NCBI RefSeq assembly: GCF_900105755.1
Contig: NZ_FNTQ01000001.1
Location: forward strand, 2,852,001 to 2,916,000
Direction: 5' to 3'
DNA length: 64,000 bases
Source of the DNA: Streptomyces sp. Ag109_O5-10
Lineage (GTDB): Bacteria; Actinomycetota; Actinomycetes; Streptomycetales; Streptomycetaceae
The notes below the pieces were generated by a model. The model did no database searches, was not told the origin of the DNA, and saw only the letters and a list, made by a program, of their open reading frames with translations. Positions 52,410-63,162 of the stretch are shown here, piece after piece. How positions within the stretch are numbered: the stretch's first letter is position 1; every line of letters begins with the position of its first letter. A program made the translations under genes and the position numbers.

Positions 52410-53321
52410 TTAACGGCCCGGCCAGGCCTTCAGCGCAGCGACCACCCAGCCGAACTCCTCCTGGTACCGCGGGGGCGCCGGAGCACCCTTGATGATGTTC
52501 ACCAACTCCCGGTAGCGGGAGACCTCGTTGCCCAGGTCGATCCGGCGCAGCACCGCGGCCCGGTCGGTGGCCTCCCCGAAGACCTCGGTGAGCACGGCGT
52601 CCGCCTCCGGTGCCTCGGGCGCCACCCCGCGCTCGCGTGCCGCACCGACGACGTCGACCAGCTTGCGGAAGAACCACTGCGAGGCGCCGGCCGGGGTGTC
52701 CGGCCCCCGGTCGGCCGCGTTGAACTCGATCATTCTGCGCATCGCCGCCCGGAAGTCCGGGTCCTGCAGCAGTTCGGCCAGCTCCACCCAGGCGTCCACC
52801 TGCTCGGGGCCCGGGTCGTCGGGCAACGCCACCCCGAGAGTCCGGGTGCGCTCCCGGATCCAGGGGTCGGCCGTGTCCAGCCCGTCGAAGATCTCCGCCA
52901 CGAAGTCGTCCACGATCCGCTGCCGTTCGGCGGCCGACAGCCGTGCCAGTCTGTTCATCAGGGTCATCTCCTCCGCGTTCGAGCCACGTCGCGCCACCGT
53001 CGACAGCACCGCACGGGTCACCTTCAGGGAGCGGATCTGCGCGTCCAGCGCCGCCACGTGCGCGGCGGCGACCTCGGCCACGGTCTGCTCGCCGGAGAGC
53101 ACCGCGCGCACGTGCCCCAGGCCGAGCCCCAGTTCGCGCAGGGTGCGGATCAGCTCCAGGCGGGCGAACGACTCGGCGTCGTAGAGCCGGTAGCCGCCCG
53201 CGGAGCGGGTCACCGGGGTGAGGACACCCTCGTCCGACCAGTAGCGGATGGTGCGCACGGTCAGCCCGGTGGCCTTCGCCAGCTCGCCGATGGTGAAAAG
53301 TCCGGTGCCGTCGTCGATCAT
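52410..53321 (-). CDS. MerR-family regulator with TipAS-unrelated C-terminal domain
   Basis: A 303-residue protein with an N-terminal MerR winged helix (LFTIGELAKATGLTVRTIRYWSDEGVLTPVTRSAGGYRLYDAESFARLELIRTLRELGLGL) and a dimerization helix (AAAHVAALDAQIRSLKVTRAVLSTVARRG). The 190-residue C-terminal half (VDDFVAEIFDGLDTADPWIRERTRTLG...) is helical and presumably senses a ligand I cannot name. ATG 53321; the GNAT gene starts 64 bp away in the other direction. Confidence 0.88.
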   Translation of the reverse strand: MIDDGTGLFTIGELAKATGLTVRTIRYWSDEGVLTPVTRSAGGYRLYDAESFARLELIRTLRELGLGLGHVRAVLSGEQTVAEVAAAHVAALDAQIRSLKVTRAVLSTVARRGSNAEEMTLMNRLARLSAAERQRIVDDFVAEIFDGLDTADPWIRERTRTLGVALPDDPGPEQVDAWVELAELLQDPDFRAAMRRMIEFNAADRGPDTPAGASQWFFRKLVDVVGAARERGVAPEAPEADAVLTEVFGEATDRAAVLRRIDLGNEVSRYRELVNIIKGAPAPPRYQEEFGWVVAALKAWPGR

Positions 53322-53385
53322 GTCTGCGAGTGTGGGCCTTCCAGTGGGTGGAGACTCAAGGAGCCCCGGGGAGTCGAGGAGCACG

Positions 53386-54021
53386 GTGGCAGAGACCCTG
53401 CGGGACATTCTGGACGCGGCGGCCCGGGGTGTCTTCCCGCCGCCCGACGGCCGGACGACGGTCGTGCCGCAGCCCTCCCCGCGGGACGCCGGGGTGCTCT
53501 CCTTCACCGCGCACTCGGTCGTCTTCGTCGACGAGGACCCGGAGTGGGTGTACGACACCCTGCGTGCCACCCCCAGCGATCCGCTGGCCGCGACGATGAA
53601 CTCGCGTTTCCTCACCGCCCTGATGGACCGCACGGGCCGCGAGCAGGAGACGATCGACGCGCTGCTGGTGGCCGGCCCGCTGCCCGGCCGCCCGGAACTC
53701 CCCCTCACCGAGCTCACCGGCCCCGACCCCTCCCGGGTCGGCTACGCCAGGGCCCGCCGGGACGAGGTGCGTGCCTGGACGGTGGCGGGCGGGGTGCTGG
53801 TGCTGGGCCGGGGCGTCGCGGGGCGCCTGGAGGTCTCGGTGGAGGTGGACCAGGGGGTACGGCAGCGGGGGCTGGGCCGGGCCCTGGTGGCCGCCGCCCG
53901 GCAGCTCGCGGACGAACCCCTGTGGGCGCAGGTCGCGCCGGGGAACGCCCGCAGCGTCCGGGCGTTCCAGGCGGCCGGCTATGTGCCGGTGGGCGCCGAG
54001 GCGCTGCTGCTCAAGGCCTGA
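53386..54021 (+). CDS. GNAT-family N-acetyltransferase
   Basis: A 211-residue protein whose C-terminal half has the GNAT fold: VSVEVDQGVRQRGLGRALVAAARQLA (acetyl-CoA pyrophosphate loop Q-x-x-G-x-G-x-A variant) and NARSVRAFQAAGYVPVGAEALLL. The N-terminal half (SFTAHSVVFVDEDPEWVYDTL) gives substrate specificity unknown to me. GTG 53386 follows CGAGGAGCACG. Divergent from the MerR gene, a possible target. Confidence 0.85.
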   Translation: MAETLRDILDAAARGVFPPPDGRTTVVPQPSPRDAGVLSFTAHSVVFVDEDPEWVYDTLRATPSDPLAATMNSRFLTALMDRTGREQETIDALLVAGPLPGRPELPLTELTGPDPSRVGYARARRDEVRAWTVAGGVLVLGRGVAGRLEVSVEVDQGVRQRGLGRALVAAARQLADEPLWAQVAPGNARSVRAFQAAGYVPVGAEALLLKA

Positions 54022-54088
54022 GGCCCGAGGGCCCGACCTGACCCGGCCTCACCTGGCCTGACCCGGCCCCACCTGGCCTCAGCCGACC

Positions 54089-55282
54089 TCAGCGGAAGAT
54101 GCCGGTGTGGCCGAGCGAGTAGCGGCCCGGCTGCGGGTAGACGGCGAGTCCGTGCGGGCCGCTGCCGACGTGGATGCGGGCCAGTTCGGCGCCGGTGCGG
54201 GTGTCGATGGCGTACACCTCGGAGTTGTAGCGGCCGGACAGCCACAGCACCTTGCCGTCCGCCGAGACCCCGCCCATGTCGGGGCTGCCGCCGCCCGGCA
54301 GCCGCCACTTCCCGGTCAGCCGGTTCTGCGCGAAGTCGAAGAGGGAGATGGTGCCCTCGCCCCGGTTGGAGATGTACATCACGCGGGAGTCCCGGCTGAC
54401 GTACAGCCCGTGCGCGCCCTTGCCGGTGGCCAGGAAGGTCGGCCTGGTGAAGGCGTCGCCGTCCAGGATCCACACCCCGTCGGCCATCATGTCGGCGATG
54501 TAGAACCGCTTCCCGTCCGGGGAGACCTTGACGTCCTGCGGCATGGCGCCGTGGTAGGGCAGCTTCTCCTGCCGGAGCACCTTCATCTGCTCCGTGTCCA
54601 CCTTGAGCACTTCGCCGCTGAACTCGCAGGACACGATGAAGTACCGGCCGTCGAGGGAGAAGTCGGCGTGGTTGACGCCGTAGCAGCTGACCGGGACGGC
54701 CTTGACGGTCCGCATGGTGTGCGCGTCCCGGAAGACCAGCTGGCGGTCGTTGGAGGCCATCACGATCGCGTACTTGCCGTTGGGCGTGAAGTACAGGTTG
54801 TACGGGTCGTGCACGGAGACCGGCTTGCCGGCCCGGCCGGTCCTCGGGTCGATGGGGGTGAGGCTGTTGCCCAGGTCGTTGTTGACCCAGAGTGTCTTCA
54901 GGTCCCAGGACGGCACGACGTGCTGCGGCTGCCGCCCGACCGGGACGGTCCCGATCACCCGGTACGTCTTGGGGTCGATGATCGAGACCGTGTCGGAGTT
55001 GGTGTTCGGGACGTACACCAGGGACGGGAAGTCCTTGACGACGGGTGAGAGGTTGCCGGGGCGGTCGGCGGCGTACACGTCCTTCGGGTCGAGGACCGGG
55101 GGCATCCCCGGCAGTACGTCGACGGCCGGCTCCGCCTTCTTCGCCGGCGGTTGCACGGCCGCGGTGGTGCCGGCGGCCGGTGCCGCGGGGCTGTCGGAGC
55201 CGCCGCTGCACGCGGGGAGCAGGGCCAGGACGGCGAGGACGGCACCGGCGGACAGCAGACGGGCGGCGTTCGTGGTTCGCAT
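54089..55282 (-). CDS. Beta-propeller (YVTN/NHL) lipoprotein
   Basis: A 397-residue lipoprotein (signal LLSAGAVLAVLALLPAC, lipobox LPAC). The mature part is a seven-bladed YVTN-type propeller: LVYVPNTNSDTVSIIDPKTYRVIGTVPVGRQPQHVVPSWD, LWVNNDLGNSLTPIDPRTG, YNLYFTPNGKYAIV, DVKVSPDGKRFYIAD, MYISNRGEGTISLFD, LWLSGRYNSEVYAIDTRTG. Function unknown; such propellers bind partners or ligands at the surface. It starts one base into the stop of the polysaccharide-deacetylase-like gene (TGATG), so the two act together. Confidence 0.88.
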   Translation of the reverse strand: MRTTNAARLLSAGAVLAVLALLPACSGGSDSPAAPAAGTTAAVQPPAKKAEPAVDVLPGMPPVLDPKDVYAADRPGNLSPVVKDFPSLVYVPNTNSDTVSIIDPKTYRVIGTVPVGRQPQHVVPSWDLKTLWVNNDLGNSLTPIDPRTGRAGKPVSVHDPYNLYFTPNGKYAIVMASNDRQLVFRDAHTMRTVKAVPVSCYGVNHADFSLDGRYFIVSCEFSGEVLKVDTEQMKVLRQEKLPYHGAMPQDVKVSPDGKRFYIADMMADGVWILDGDAFTRPTFLATGKGAHGLYVSRDSRVMYISNRGEGTISLFDFAQNRLTGKWRLPGGGSPDMGGVSADGKVLWLSGRYNSEVYAIDTRTGAELARIHVGSGPHGLAVYPQPGRYSLGHTGIFR

Positions 55283-56046
55283 CAGCTGAGCAGCTCCGTG
55301 GTGGTGACCGCGCGCAGTCCACGGCGGTGGAGTTCTTGGAGGACGGCGGGGAGGGCGGCGACCGTGTCCGGATACCCGAAGTGCATGCTCACCACCGAGC
55401 CGCCCGTGACCTCCGCGAGCACCTTGCGGGTGATGGCCGACGCGCCGGGCCGGGTGTAGTCGAGCGAGTCCACGTCGTACGACAGCACGTGCGGGTAGCC
55501 GGCCTCGGCCGCGAGCCGGGCGACGAGCGGGGAGGCGGTCGGCGCCCTTGAGGGGCGGAACCAGGTCCCGATCGATCCGGTGAGCCGCCTGAGCCGCTCC
55601 GCGCAGTCGGTGATCTCCTTGCGGGCGTCGGCCTCCGCCATGGCGTTGATGGAGACGTGCCGCTGGGTGTGGTTGCCCAGGTCGTGACCGGCGTCCAGGA
55701 TGCGGCGGGCCATGGTGGGATACGCGTCGAGCCAGCTGCCGACGGCCAGCACCGTGAGGTGGGCGCCGTGCTGCTCGGCGGTGCCGAGGAGCTGGTCGGC
55801 GAGCGCGGGGTCGCCCTGGCCGTGGAAGGTGAGGGCGACGGAGGCGGCGGTGCGGGGGCCGTGGGTGACCTGGAAAGGGAGCAGCGTGGGGGAAGCCGAC
55901 GGCGAGGTGGGACCGGCGGTGGTGGGGGGCGGTGCTGCGGTGGCCGTACCGGTGGTGCCGCAACCGGTGACGAAGGCGCCTCCGGCGGTGAGGGCGGCGC
56001 CTGCGCGGAGGAGGTCGCGTCGGTGGGTGGGGGTCACCTGCACCAT
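55282..56046 (-). CDS. Polysaccharide-deacetylase-like (CE4) lipoprotein with altered catalytic motif
   Basis: A 254-residue NodB-homology protein with a Tat-type signal (HRRDLLRAGAALTAGGAFVTGC) ending in a lipobox cysteine. The metal-binding NHTQRH is kept, but the usual TFDDGP is TFHGQGD, so the catalytic aspartates are missing, and FRPSRAP replaces FRPPYG. It may have another activity or only bind glycans. Coupled to the propeller lipoprotein downstream. Confidence 0.85.
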   Translation of the reverse strand: MVQVTPTHRRDLLRAGAALTAGGAFVTGCGTTGTATAAPPPTTAGPTSPSASPTLLPFQVTHGPRTAASVALTFHGQGDPALADQLLGTAEQHGAHLTVLAVGSWLDAYPTMARRILDAGHDLGNHTQRHVSINAMAEADARKEITDCAERLRRLTGSIGTWFRPSRAPTASPLVARLAAEAGYPHVLSYDVDSLDYTRPGASAITRKVLAEVTGGSVVSMHFGYPDTVAALPAVLQELHRRGLRAVTTTELLS

Positions 56047-56104
56047 TTAAAGGTGCATAGGTAAGAAAGGCGGCTATTGACCCGAAATGGATTGTTTTTG
56101 CACG

Positions 56105-56165
56105 TTGCGGTCGACAGGGTTGATCGCATGGTTCCCCGCGCCCCCGAAGGGGCGCGTTTCGGTGG
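56105..56165. repeat. Streptomyces-type intergenic palindromic repeat, copy 6
   Basis: GATCGCATGGTTCCCCGCGCCCCCGAAGGGGCGCG between the deacetylase and RsbW-like genes. Confidence 0.65.
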
Positions 56166-56167
56166 GC

Positions 56168-56830
56168 CTATCGATCAGCCACCCGCATCTCGAACCACGT
56201 CGTCTTTCCCCTCGGCAGCAGATCCACGCCCCAGCGGTCCGCCAGTTTGTCCACCAGGAACAGGCCGCGGCCGCTGATGTCGGTCTCCTGAACCGGCATC
56301 AGGCAGGGCAGCCCGCGGGAGGGATCGCGCACCTCCACCCGGATCCAGCCGGGGCGGCGGCGCATCCGCAGACCGAACACCCGGGCGCCGGTGTGCCGTA
56401 CGGCGTTGCCCACCAGTTCGGAGACGAGTAAGACCGCGTCCTCCGTCATCTTGGGGCTGAGCCGCCACTGGCGGAGGACGACGACCTGGGCGAGCCGGCG
56501 GGCGGTCGCCGCGGACTCGGGGCGGGACGGCAGCGGAACCTCCGCGTCCGTCGGGTTGCCGAACAGTTCGATCGCCTTGAGCGCCCGCTCGTCCTCGACC
56601 GCAGGCGACCAGCGCGCCGCGGCCGCACGGCTGTGTCCCCGCGGCTGTTCGATGCCCTCCAGCCCCGCCATGCCCCCATCATGGCCGCCGAGAGCGCCCT
56701 CCGTGGCCGTTCCGGGGGAATACGCCCCCGCAAAGCTCCCACCCGCCGACGGGTGATCGGCATATGCCATCGGCATTCCGGAGGCATCGGAAGCCAGTCC
56801 GACCTGCGAAGACGTTCTCTCTCCGGGCAA
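56168..56830 (-). CDS. RsbW/SpoIIAB-like ATP-binding (HATPase_c) protein
   Basis: A 220-residue protein. The first 85 residues are low-complexity; then SRPESAATARRLAQVVVLRQWRL, N-box LLVSELVGNAVRHTG, and the ATP-lid region VRDPSRGLP...ETDISGRGLFLVDKLADRWGV show a GHKL kinase domain. Members act as anti-sigma or anti-anti-sigma regulators; Streptomyces has dozens. TTG 56830 is chosen because GAGGGG lies eight bases upstream; internal starts (ATG in GMPMAYAD, or near the kinase domain) are possible. Confidence 0.82.
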   Translation of the reverse strand: MPGERTSSQVGLASDASGMPMAYADHPSAGGSFAGAYSPGTATEGALGGHDGGMAGLEGIEQPRGHSRAAAARWSPAVEDERALKAIELFGNPTDAEVPLPSRPESAATARRLAQVVVLRQWRLSPKMTEDAVLLVSELVGNAVRHTGARVFGLRMRRRPGWIRVEVRDPSRGLPCLMPVQETDISGRGLFLVDKLADRWGVDLLPRGKTTWFEMRVADR

Positions 56831-56960
56831 TCGCCAGACCCCCTCGACAAGGCAGGCTTAGGGTTGCCTTAAGGCTCCCATAATCCGCCCCATCGGGGGA
56901 CCCGGAATCAGACATCGCGTCAACTGCAAGGGGTTCGGGGCTTTCACAGCAGGGCGAAGA

Positions 56961-57728
56961 TCACAGGAACTTGGCCTTGCCCGGCCCCTCCTCGACGAAG
57001 CTGCGCATGCCGCGCTCGCGGTCCTCGGTCGCGAACAGCCCCGCGAACCAGTTCCGTTCGACGGCGAGCCCGGTCTCCAGATCGGTCTCCAGGCCGGTGT
57101 CGACCGCCTCCTTGGCGGCTCGCAGCGCGATCGCCGGCCCCTGCGCCAGCTTCGCCGCCCAGGCGTGCGCCTCGGTGTAGACGTCGGCGGCGGGCACGAC
57201 CCGGTCGACCAGTCCGATGGCGAGCGCCTCGTCGGCCTTGACCATCCGGCCCGTGAAGATCAGGTCCTTGGCCTTGGAGGGGCCGATCAGCCGCGGCAGC
57301 CGCTGGGTGCCGCCGGCTCCCGGGATGAGCCCGAGGAGGATCTCGGGCTGTCCGAGCTTGGCGTTGTCGGCGGCGATGCGGTAGTCCGCGCAGAGGGCGA
57401 GCTCGCAACCGCCGCCGAGCGCGTAGCCGGTGACGGCGGCGACGACCGGCTTGGGAATCCGGGCGACGGCGCTGAACGAGTCCTGGAGGGAACGGGACCG
57501 CAGAACCATGGCCGCGTGGTCCATGTTCTGCATTTCCTTGATGTCGGCTCCCGCCGCGAAGACCTTCTCACCGCCGTACACGACGACGGCACGCACGTCC
57601 TCGCGCCGGGTGGCCTCCTCCGCCAGCTCCTTGATCCGGTCCTGGGTGGCGACGTCGAGCGCGTTCATGGGCGGCCGGTCGAGGCGGATCGTACCTACGC
57701 CTTCGGCGACTTCGAGGGTCACAGTCAT
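56961..57728 (-). CDS. Enoyl-CoA hydratase/isomerase
   Basis: A 255-residue crotonase-fold enzyme. VTGYALGGGCELALCADYRIAADNAKLGQPEILLGLIPGAGGTQRLPRLIG carries the oxyanion hole and the two catalytic glutamates (GQPE, LGLIPGAGG). It hydrates trans-2-enoyl-CoA in beta-oxidation. It is a single-gene unit; nothing nearby specifies a pathway. Confidence 0.94.
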   Translation of the reverse strand: MTVTLEVAEGVGTIRLDRPPMNALDVATQDRIKELAEEATRREDVRAVVVYGGEKVFAAGADIKEMQNMDHAAMVLRSRSLQDSFSAVARIPKPVVAAVTGYALGGGCELALCADYRIAADNAKLGQPEILLGLIPGAGGTQRLPRLIGPSKAKDLIFTGRMVKADEALAIGLVDRVVPAADVYTEAHAWAAKLAQGPAIALRAAKEAVDTGLETDLETGLAVERNWFAGLFATEDRERGMRSFVEEGPGKAKFL

Positions 57729-57754
57729 ACCGAGCAGGTTAACGCCGGTTCATC

Positions 57755-57805
57755 AGCGCCCCTTCCGGGGCGCGGGGAACGGCGCGAACAACCCCCGCCG
57801 GCCGC
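57755..57805. repeat. Streptomyces-type intergenic palindromic repeat, copy 7
   Basis: AGCGCCCCTTCCGGGGCGCGGGGAACGGCGCGAAC between the enoyl-CoA hydratase and L,D-transpeptidase genes. Confidence 0.7.
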
Positions 57806-57815
57806 AGCCGACGAG

Positions 57816-59051
57816 CTACTTGGTCCATTCCTGCCAGGACATGTTCCAGCCGTTGAGCCCGTTGTCCGGCGACACCGTCCGGTCGTGCGAGTGCTTCACC
57901 GTCACCACGTCCCCGATGATCGAGTGGTCGAAGAACCAGGCAGCAGGCACCGCGCGGTCCCCGCCACCCCGGATGTCCCGGAGGCCGACGCACCCGTGGC
58001 TCGCGTTGTAGTTGCCGAACGCGTCGCCACCCCAGTAGTTGCCGTGGATGAACGTCCCGGACGTGGTCAGCCGCATCGCGTCCGGCACGTCCTTGATGTC
58101 GTACTCGCCGCCGTAGCCGACCGTCTCGCCGTTCATGCGGGTCACGCGCAGCTTCTCGCTGATGACCATCTGGCCGTTCCACGTGTCGTAGCCCGGCTTG
58201 CCGGTGGTGACCGCGAGGGTCTTCACGACCTTGCCGTCCTGCATGACCTTCATCGTGTGCTTCTTGGCGTCGACGACGGACACCTGGTTGCGGCCGATCG
58301 TGAACTTCACGGTCTTGGCCTGCTCGCCGTAGACCCCGGCACGGCCCTCGACGCCGTTGAGGTTGAGGGAGACGGTGACCTTCGTGCCGGACTTCCAGTA
58401 GTTCTCGGGGCGGAAGTCGAGGCGGTCGTTGCCGAACCAGTGGCCCTCGACGTCGACCGCGGGCTCGGTCTTGATGGTGATCGCCTTCTCCACCGCGTCC
58501 GGATCGGTGATGCCCCGGGTGAAGTGGACGGAGAACGGCATGCCGACGCCGACCGTGGAACCGTCCTCCGGCGTGAAGTAACCGACGAACGTGTTCTTCG
58601 GGGTCAGCGTCGTGAAGCTGGAGTCCTCCGCCGACTCACGGCCCTCGGTGTCCTTCGCGACCGCGTGCACCGTGTACTTCGTGGAGTTGGCGAGGTGCGT
58701 CGAAGGCGTCCAGCTGGCGCCGTCCGCCGCGATCGCCCCGGCTATCTCCTTGCCCTTGGCGTCCTTGACCTCGACGTCGGTCAGCTTGCCCTTGGCGGCG
58801 CTGACCTTGAGCGCCCCGCTGGTGTCCACGCCGGTCGCGCCGGACTTGGGGCTGATGCTGACGGTCGCCACGGACTGCTTGCTCGCCTGGGTGGTGGCGT
58901 CCTTGGCCTTGCCCTGGTCCGCCCCCTTCTCGGAAGAGCCGCCCCCGCCGCAGGCGGTGACGGCCATGAGCAGGACGCCGGCGACGACCGTCATCCCCTG
59001 CTTCCTCCGCGCCCCCCGAACCGACGCCCCCGATATCGGCCGCTCGTTCAA
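57816..59051 (-). CDS. L,D-transpeptidase lipoprotein 1
   Basis: A 411-residue lipoprotein (LLMAVTAC lipobox). Two Ig-like domains (VSISPKSGATGVDTSGALKVSAAKG; TFVGYFTPEDGSTVGVGMPFSVHFTR) precede the YkuD catalytic domain near residues 250-370 (HTMKVMQDGKVVKTLAVTTGKPG) with the active site HGNYWGGD...ASHGCVGLRD. It makes 3-3 crosslinks in peptidoglycan. The C-terminal WNMSWQEWTK caps the domain. TTG 59051 was chosen because GGAGGGGAGA precedes it. Tandem paralogue of the next gene. Confidence 0.93.
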   Translation of the reverse strand: MNERPISGASVRGARRKQGMTVVAGVLLMAVTACGGGGSSEKGADQGKAKDATTQASKQSVATVSISPKSGATGVDTSGALKVSAAKGKLTDVEVKDAKGKEIAGAIAADGASWTPSTHLANSTKYTVHAVAKDTEGRESAEDSSFTTLTPKNTFVGYFTPEDGSTVGVGMPFSVHFTRGITDPDAVEKAITIKTEPAVDVEGHWFGNDRLDFRPENYWKSGTKVTVSLNLNGVEGRAGVYGEQAKTVKFTIGRNQVSVVDAKKHTMKVMQDGKVVKTLAVTTGKPGYDTWNGQMVISEKLRVTRMNGETVGYGGEYDIKDVPDAMRLTTSGTFIHGNYWGGDAFGNYNASHGCVGLRDIRGGGDRAVPAAWFFDHSIIGDVVTVKHSHDRTVSPDNGLNGWNMSWQEWTK

Positions 59052-59204
59052 AGTCGTTCTCCCCTCCCAGGGCCTGGTCAGCCCACCCCGGCGCGTCAGG
59101 CGCGCGCATTGGCGCATAGTAACCGCAGGGTTTTGAGCTTGGTGTTGGGCGAATGTCACCGTTGCGTCGCAACTTCGCGCCCCCACCGGCCCGCCCTCAC
59201 CTGG

Positions 59205-60440
59205 TTACTTGACCGCGCTGCCCGCCTTCCACTCCTTCCACCCCATGTTCCATCCCCCGAGGCCATTGTCGGGAGATACCGTTTTGTCCTTGCTGTTCAC
59301 GACTTCGACCACGTCACCGATGAGGCTGCGGTCGTAGAACCAGCCCGCGGGCGTGTCCGAGCTGCCGCCCTTCACGTCGCGCAGGCCCACACAGCCGTGG
59401 CTGACGTTGACGCGGCCGGGGGCGTCCGGCGCCCAGTAGTTGCCGTGCAGGAAGGTGCCGGAGTCGGTCAGCTTGAGGGCGTGCGGGACGTCGGGGATGT
59501 CGTACTCGCCGCCGAAGCCGACCGTACGGCTGTTCATGCGGGTCACGTCGTGCATCTCCATCACCACCATCTTCCCGTTGTAGGTGGTGTGCTCGGGCGC
59601 CCCCGCGGTGATCGGCACGGTGGCGAGCAGCTCGCCGTCCCGGCGGACCTCCATGGTGTGGGCGGCCGCGTCGACGAGGGAGACCTGGCTGCGGCCGACG
59701 GTGAAGGTGAACGTCTTGGACTGGAGGCCGTAGACGCCGCGGGCGCCCTCGACGTCACGGAGGTTCAGGCCGACGGTGACGACCGTGCCGGGCTCCCAGT
59801 ACTTCTCGGGGCGGAAGTCGAGGCGGTTCTTGCCGAACCAGTGCGGGCGGATCTCGACCGCGGGCTTCGCGGTCACCCGGATGGCGCGTTCCACGGCGGC
59901 GCGGTTGTCGATGTCGCGGCTGAAGGCGAGGGAGACGATCATGCCGGTGCCGACGGTGGCCCGGTTCTCCGGGGTGACGTACCCGATGAAGCGTTCGTCG
60001 GGGACCAGTGTGGTGAAGGTGGTGTGGCGGGCCGAGCGATGGCCGGCGCCGTCGACGGCCACCGCGTCGACGGTGTACTTGGCGGCGAGCGCGAGTTTCG
60101 GGTCGTCCGGCCGCCAGATCGTGCCGCCCCCCGCGATGTGCCCGGGGACCGGGGAGTCCTGTGCGTCCTGGGATCTGACGACGCGGACGGATTCCAGGCG
60201 GCCGCTGGGCACCCGGACCATCAGCGGTCCGTCGGGCCGTACGGCCCTGGTGCCGTCGTCCGGGGAGATGCGGATGACGTCCTCGGGGGCCGCGGGTCTG
60301 CCGCCGAGAACGTGGTCGATGCCGAGCCCGTGGGTGCCGCCCGAGGAGCAGCCGACGGCTCCCGCCAGCAGCGCCGCCCATGTCAGTACCGCGGCCAACG
60401 CGGCCCGCGCGCGCCGTGCGCGCCCTTGTGGATGCCTCAC
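59205..60440 (-). CDS. L,D-transpeptidase lipoprotein 2
   Basis: A 411-residue paralogue with the same layout: lipobox LLAGAVGC, Ig domains (RISPDDGTRAVRPDGPLMVRV; FIGYVTPENRATVGTGMIVSLAFSR), YkuD domain and active site HGNYWAPDAP...SHGCVGLRD, ending WNMGWKEWKAGSAVK. Both copies are exactly 411 residues by my start choices. GTG 60440 starts the signal peptide; the ribosome site is weak. The 153-bp gap between the two genes suggests separate promoters. Confidence 0.93.
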   Translation of the reverse strand: MRHPQGRARRARAALAAVLTWAALLAGAVGCSSGGTHGLGIDHVLGGRPAAPEDVIRISPDDGTRAVRPDGPLMVRVPSGRLESVRVVRSQDAQDSPVPGHIAGGGTIWRPDDPKLALAAKYTVDAVAVDGAGHRSARHTTFTTLVPDERFIGYVTPENRATVGTGMIVSLAFSRDIDNRAAVERAIRVTAKPAVEIRPHWFGKNRLDFRPEKYWEPGTVVTVGLNLRDVEGARGVYGLQSKTFTFTVGRSQVSLVDAAAHTMEVRRDGELLATVPITAGAPEHTTYNGKMVVMEMHDVTRMNSRTVGFGGEYDIPDVPHALKLTDSGTFLHGNYWAPDAPGRVNVSHGCVGLRDVKGGSSDTPAGWFYDRSLIGDVVEVVNSKDKTVSPDNGLGGWNMGWKEWKAGSAVK

Positions 60441-60684
60441 GTGCGGCTCAACGAGCGGGCATGCCCCTGGGAAACGTGAGTGCGACGCCGGCACTGGGCA
60501 GAACAGAGGGAAGGACGACGAGCTGGGGAGCCGCCGTGCCCGTGCGCCAGCCGTCGCGGGCACGTCCGTAGCGAGCCGCCGACCGTGCCCGGGACCGGGA
60601 GTCCGGGCGCCGTCGGCTGCTCGGACACGGGTGCGCTGCGCCCCGGTGGTCGGCGAGCCGCGGGACACAAAAAGGGGCCGACAG

Positions 60685-62949
<2,265 letters not shown>

Positions 62950-62993
62950 CCCACCGCCCCCGAGGACCCCCAACGGGCTTCTGCCGTACCGGG

Positions 62994-63162
62994 CTAGTGC
63001 CGCGGCAGGCAACGTTTGCCCGTCAAGGAGCGGCGTCCGGTGCGTGCTCTCGGCGTGCCGGCCGGAAGTCCTCGTACTGGATGTACTTGGGCTTTCGGCC
63101 GGTGCGGCGAGAGTGCGTGCCGGGCGTCGTGACGGGGCGAACGTTGCCTGTTGCGGCACTAG
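62994..63162. mobile_element. 169-bp MITE-like hairpin element
   Basis: Terminal inverted repeats of about 32 bp: CTAGTGCCGCGGCAGGCAAC... at the left and its near-complement ...GTTGCCTGTTGCGGCACTAG at the right, both ending in CTAG. The interior is also self-complementary (GGTGCGTGCTCTCG with CGAGAGTGCGTGCC and GCCGGCCGG with CGGCCGGTG), partly through G-T pairs, to a centre near GTACTGGATGTAC. It has no transposase. One frame could be the very end of a lost transposase, so it may be an IS remnant. Confidence 0.8.

Noticed and set aside
57165..60479. A 1,100-codon open frame on the + strand
   Set aside because: It lies antisense to the enoyl-CoA hydratase and two L,D-transpeptidases, is Arg/Gly/Val/Asp monotone and has no domain; GC-rich codons keep antisense frames open.
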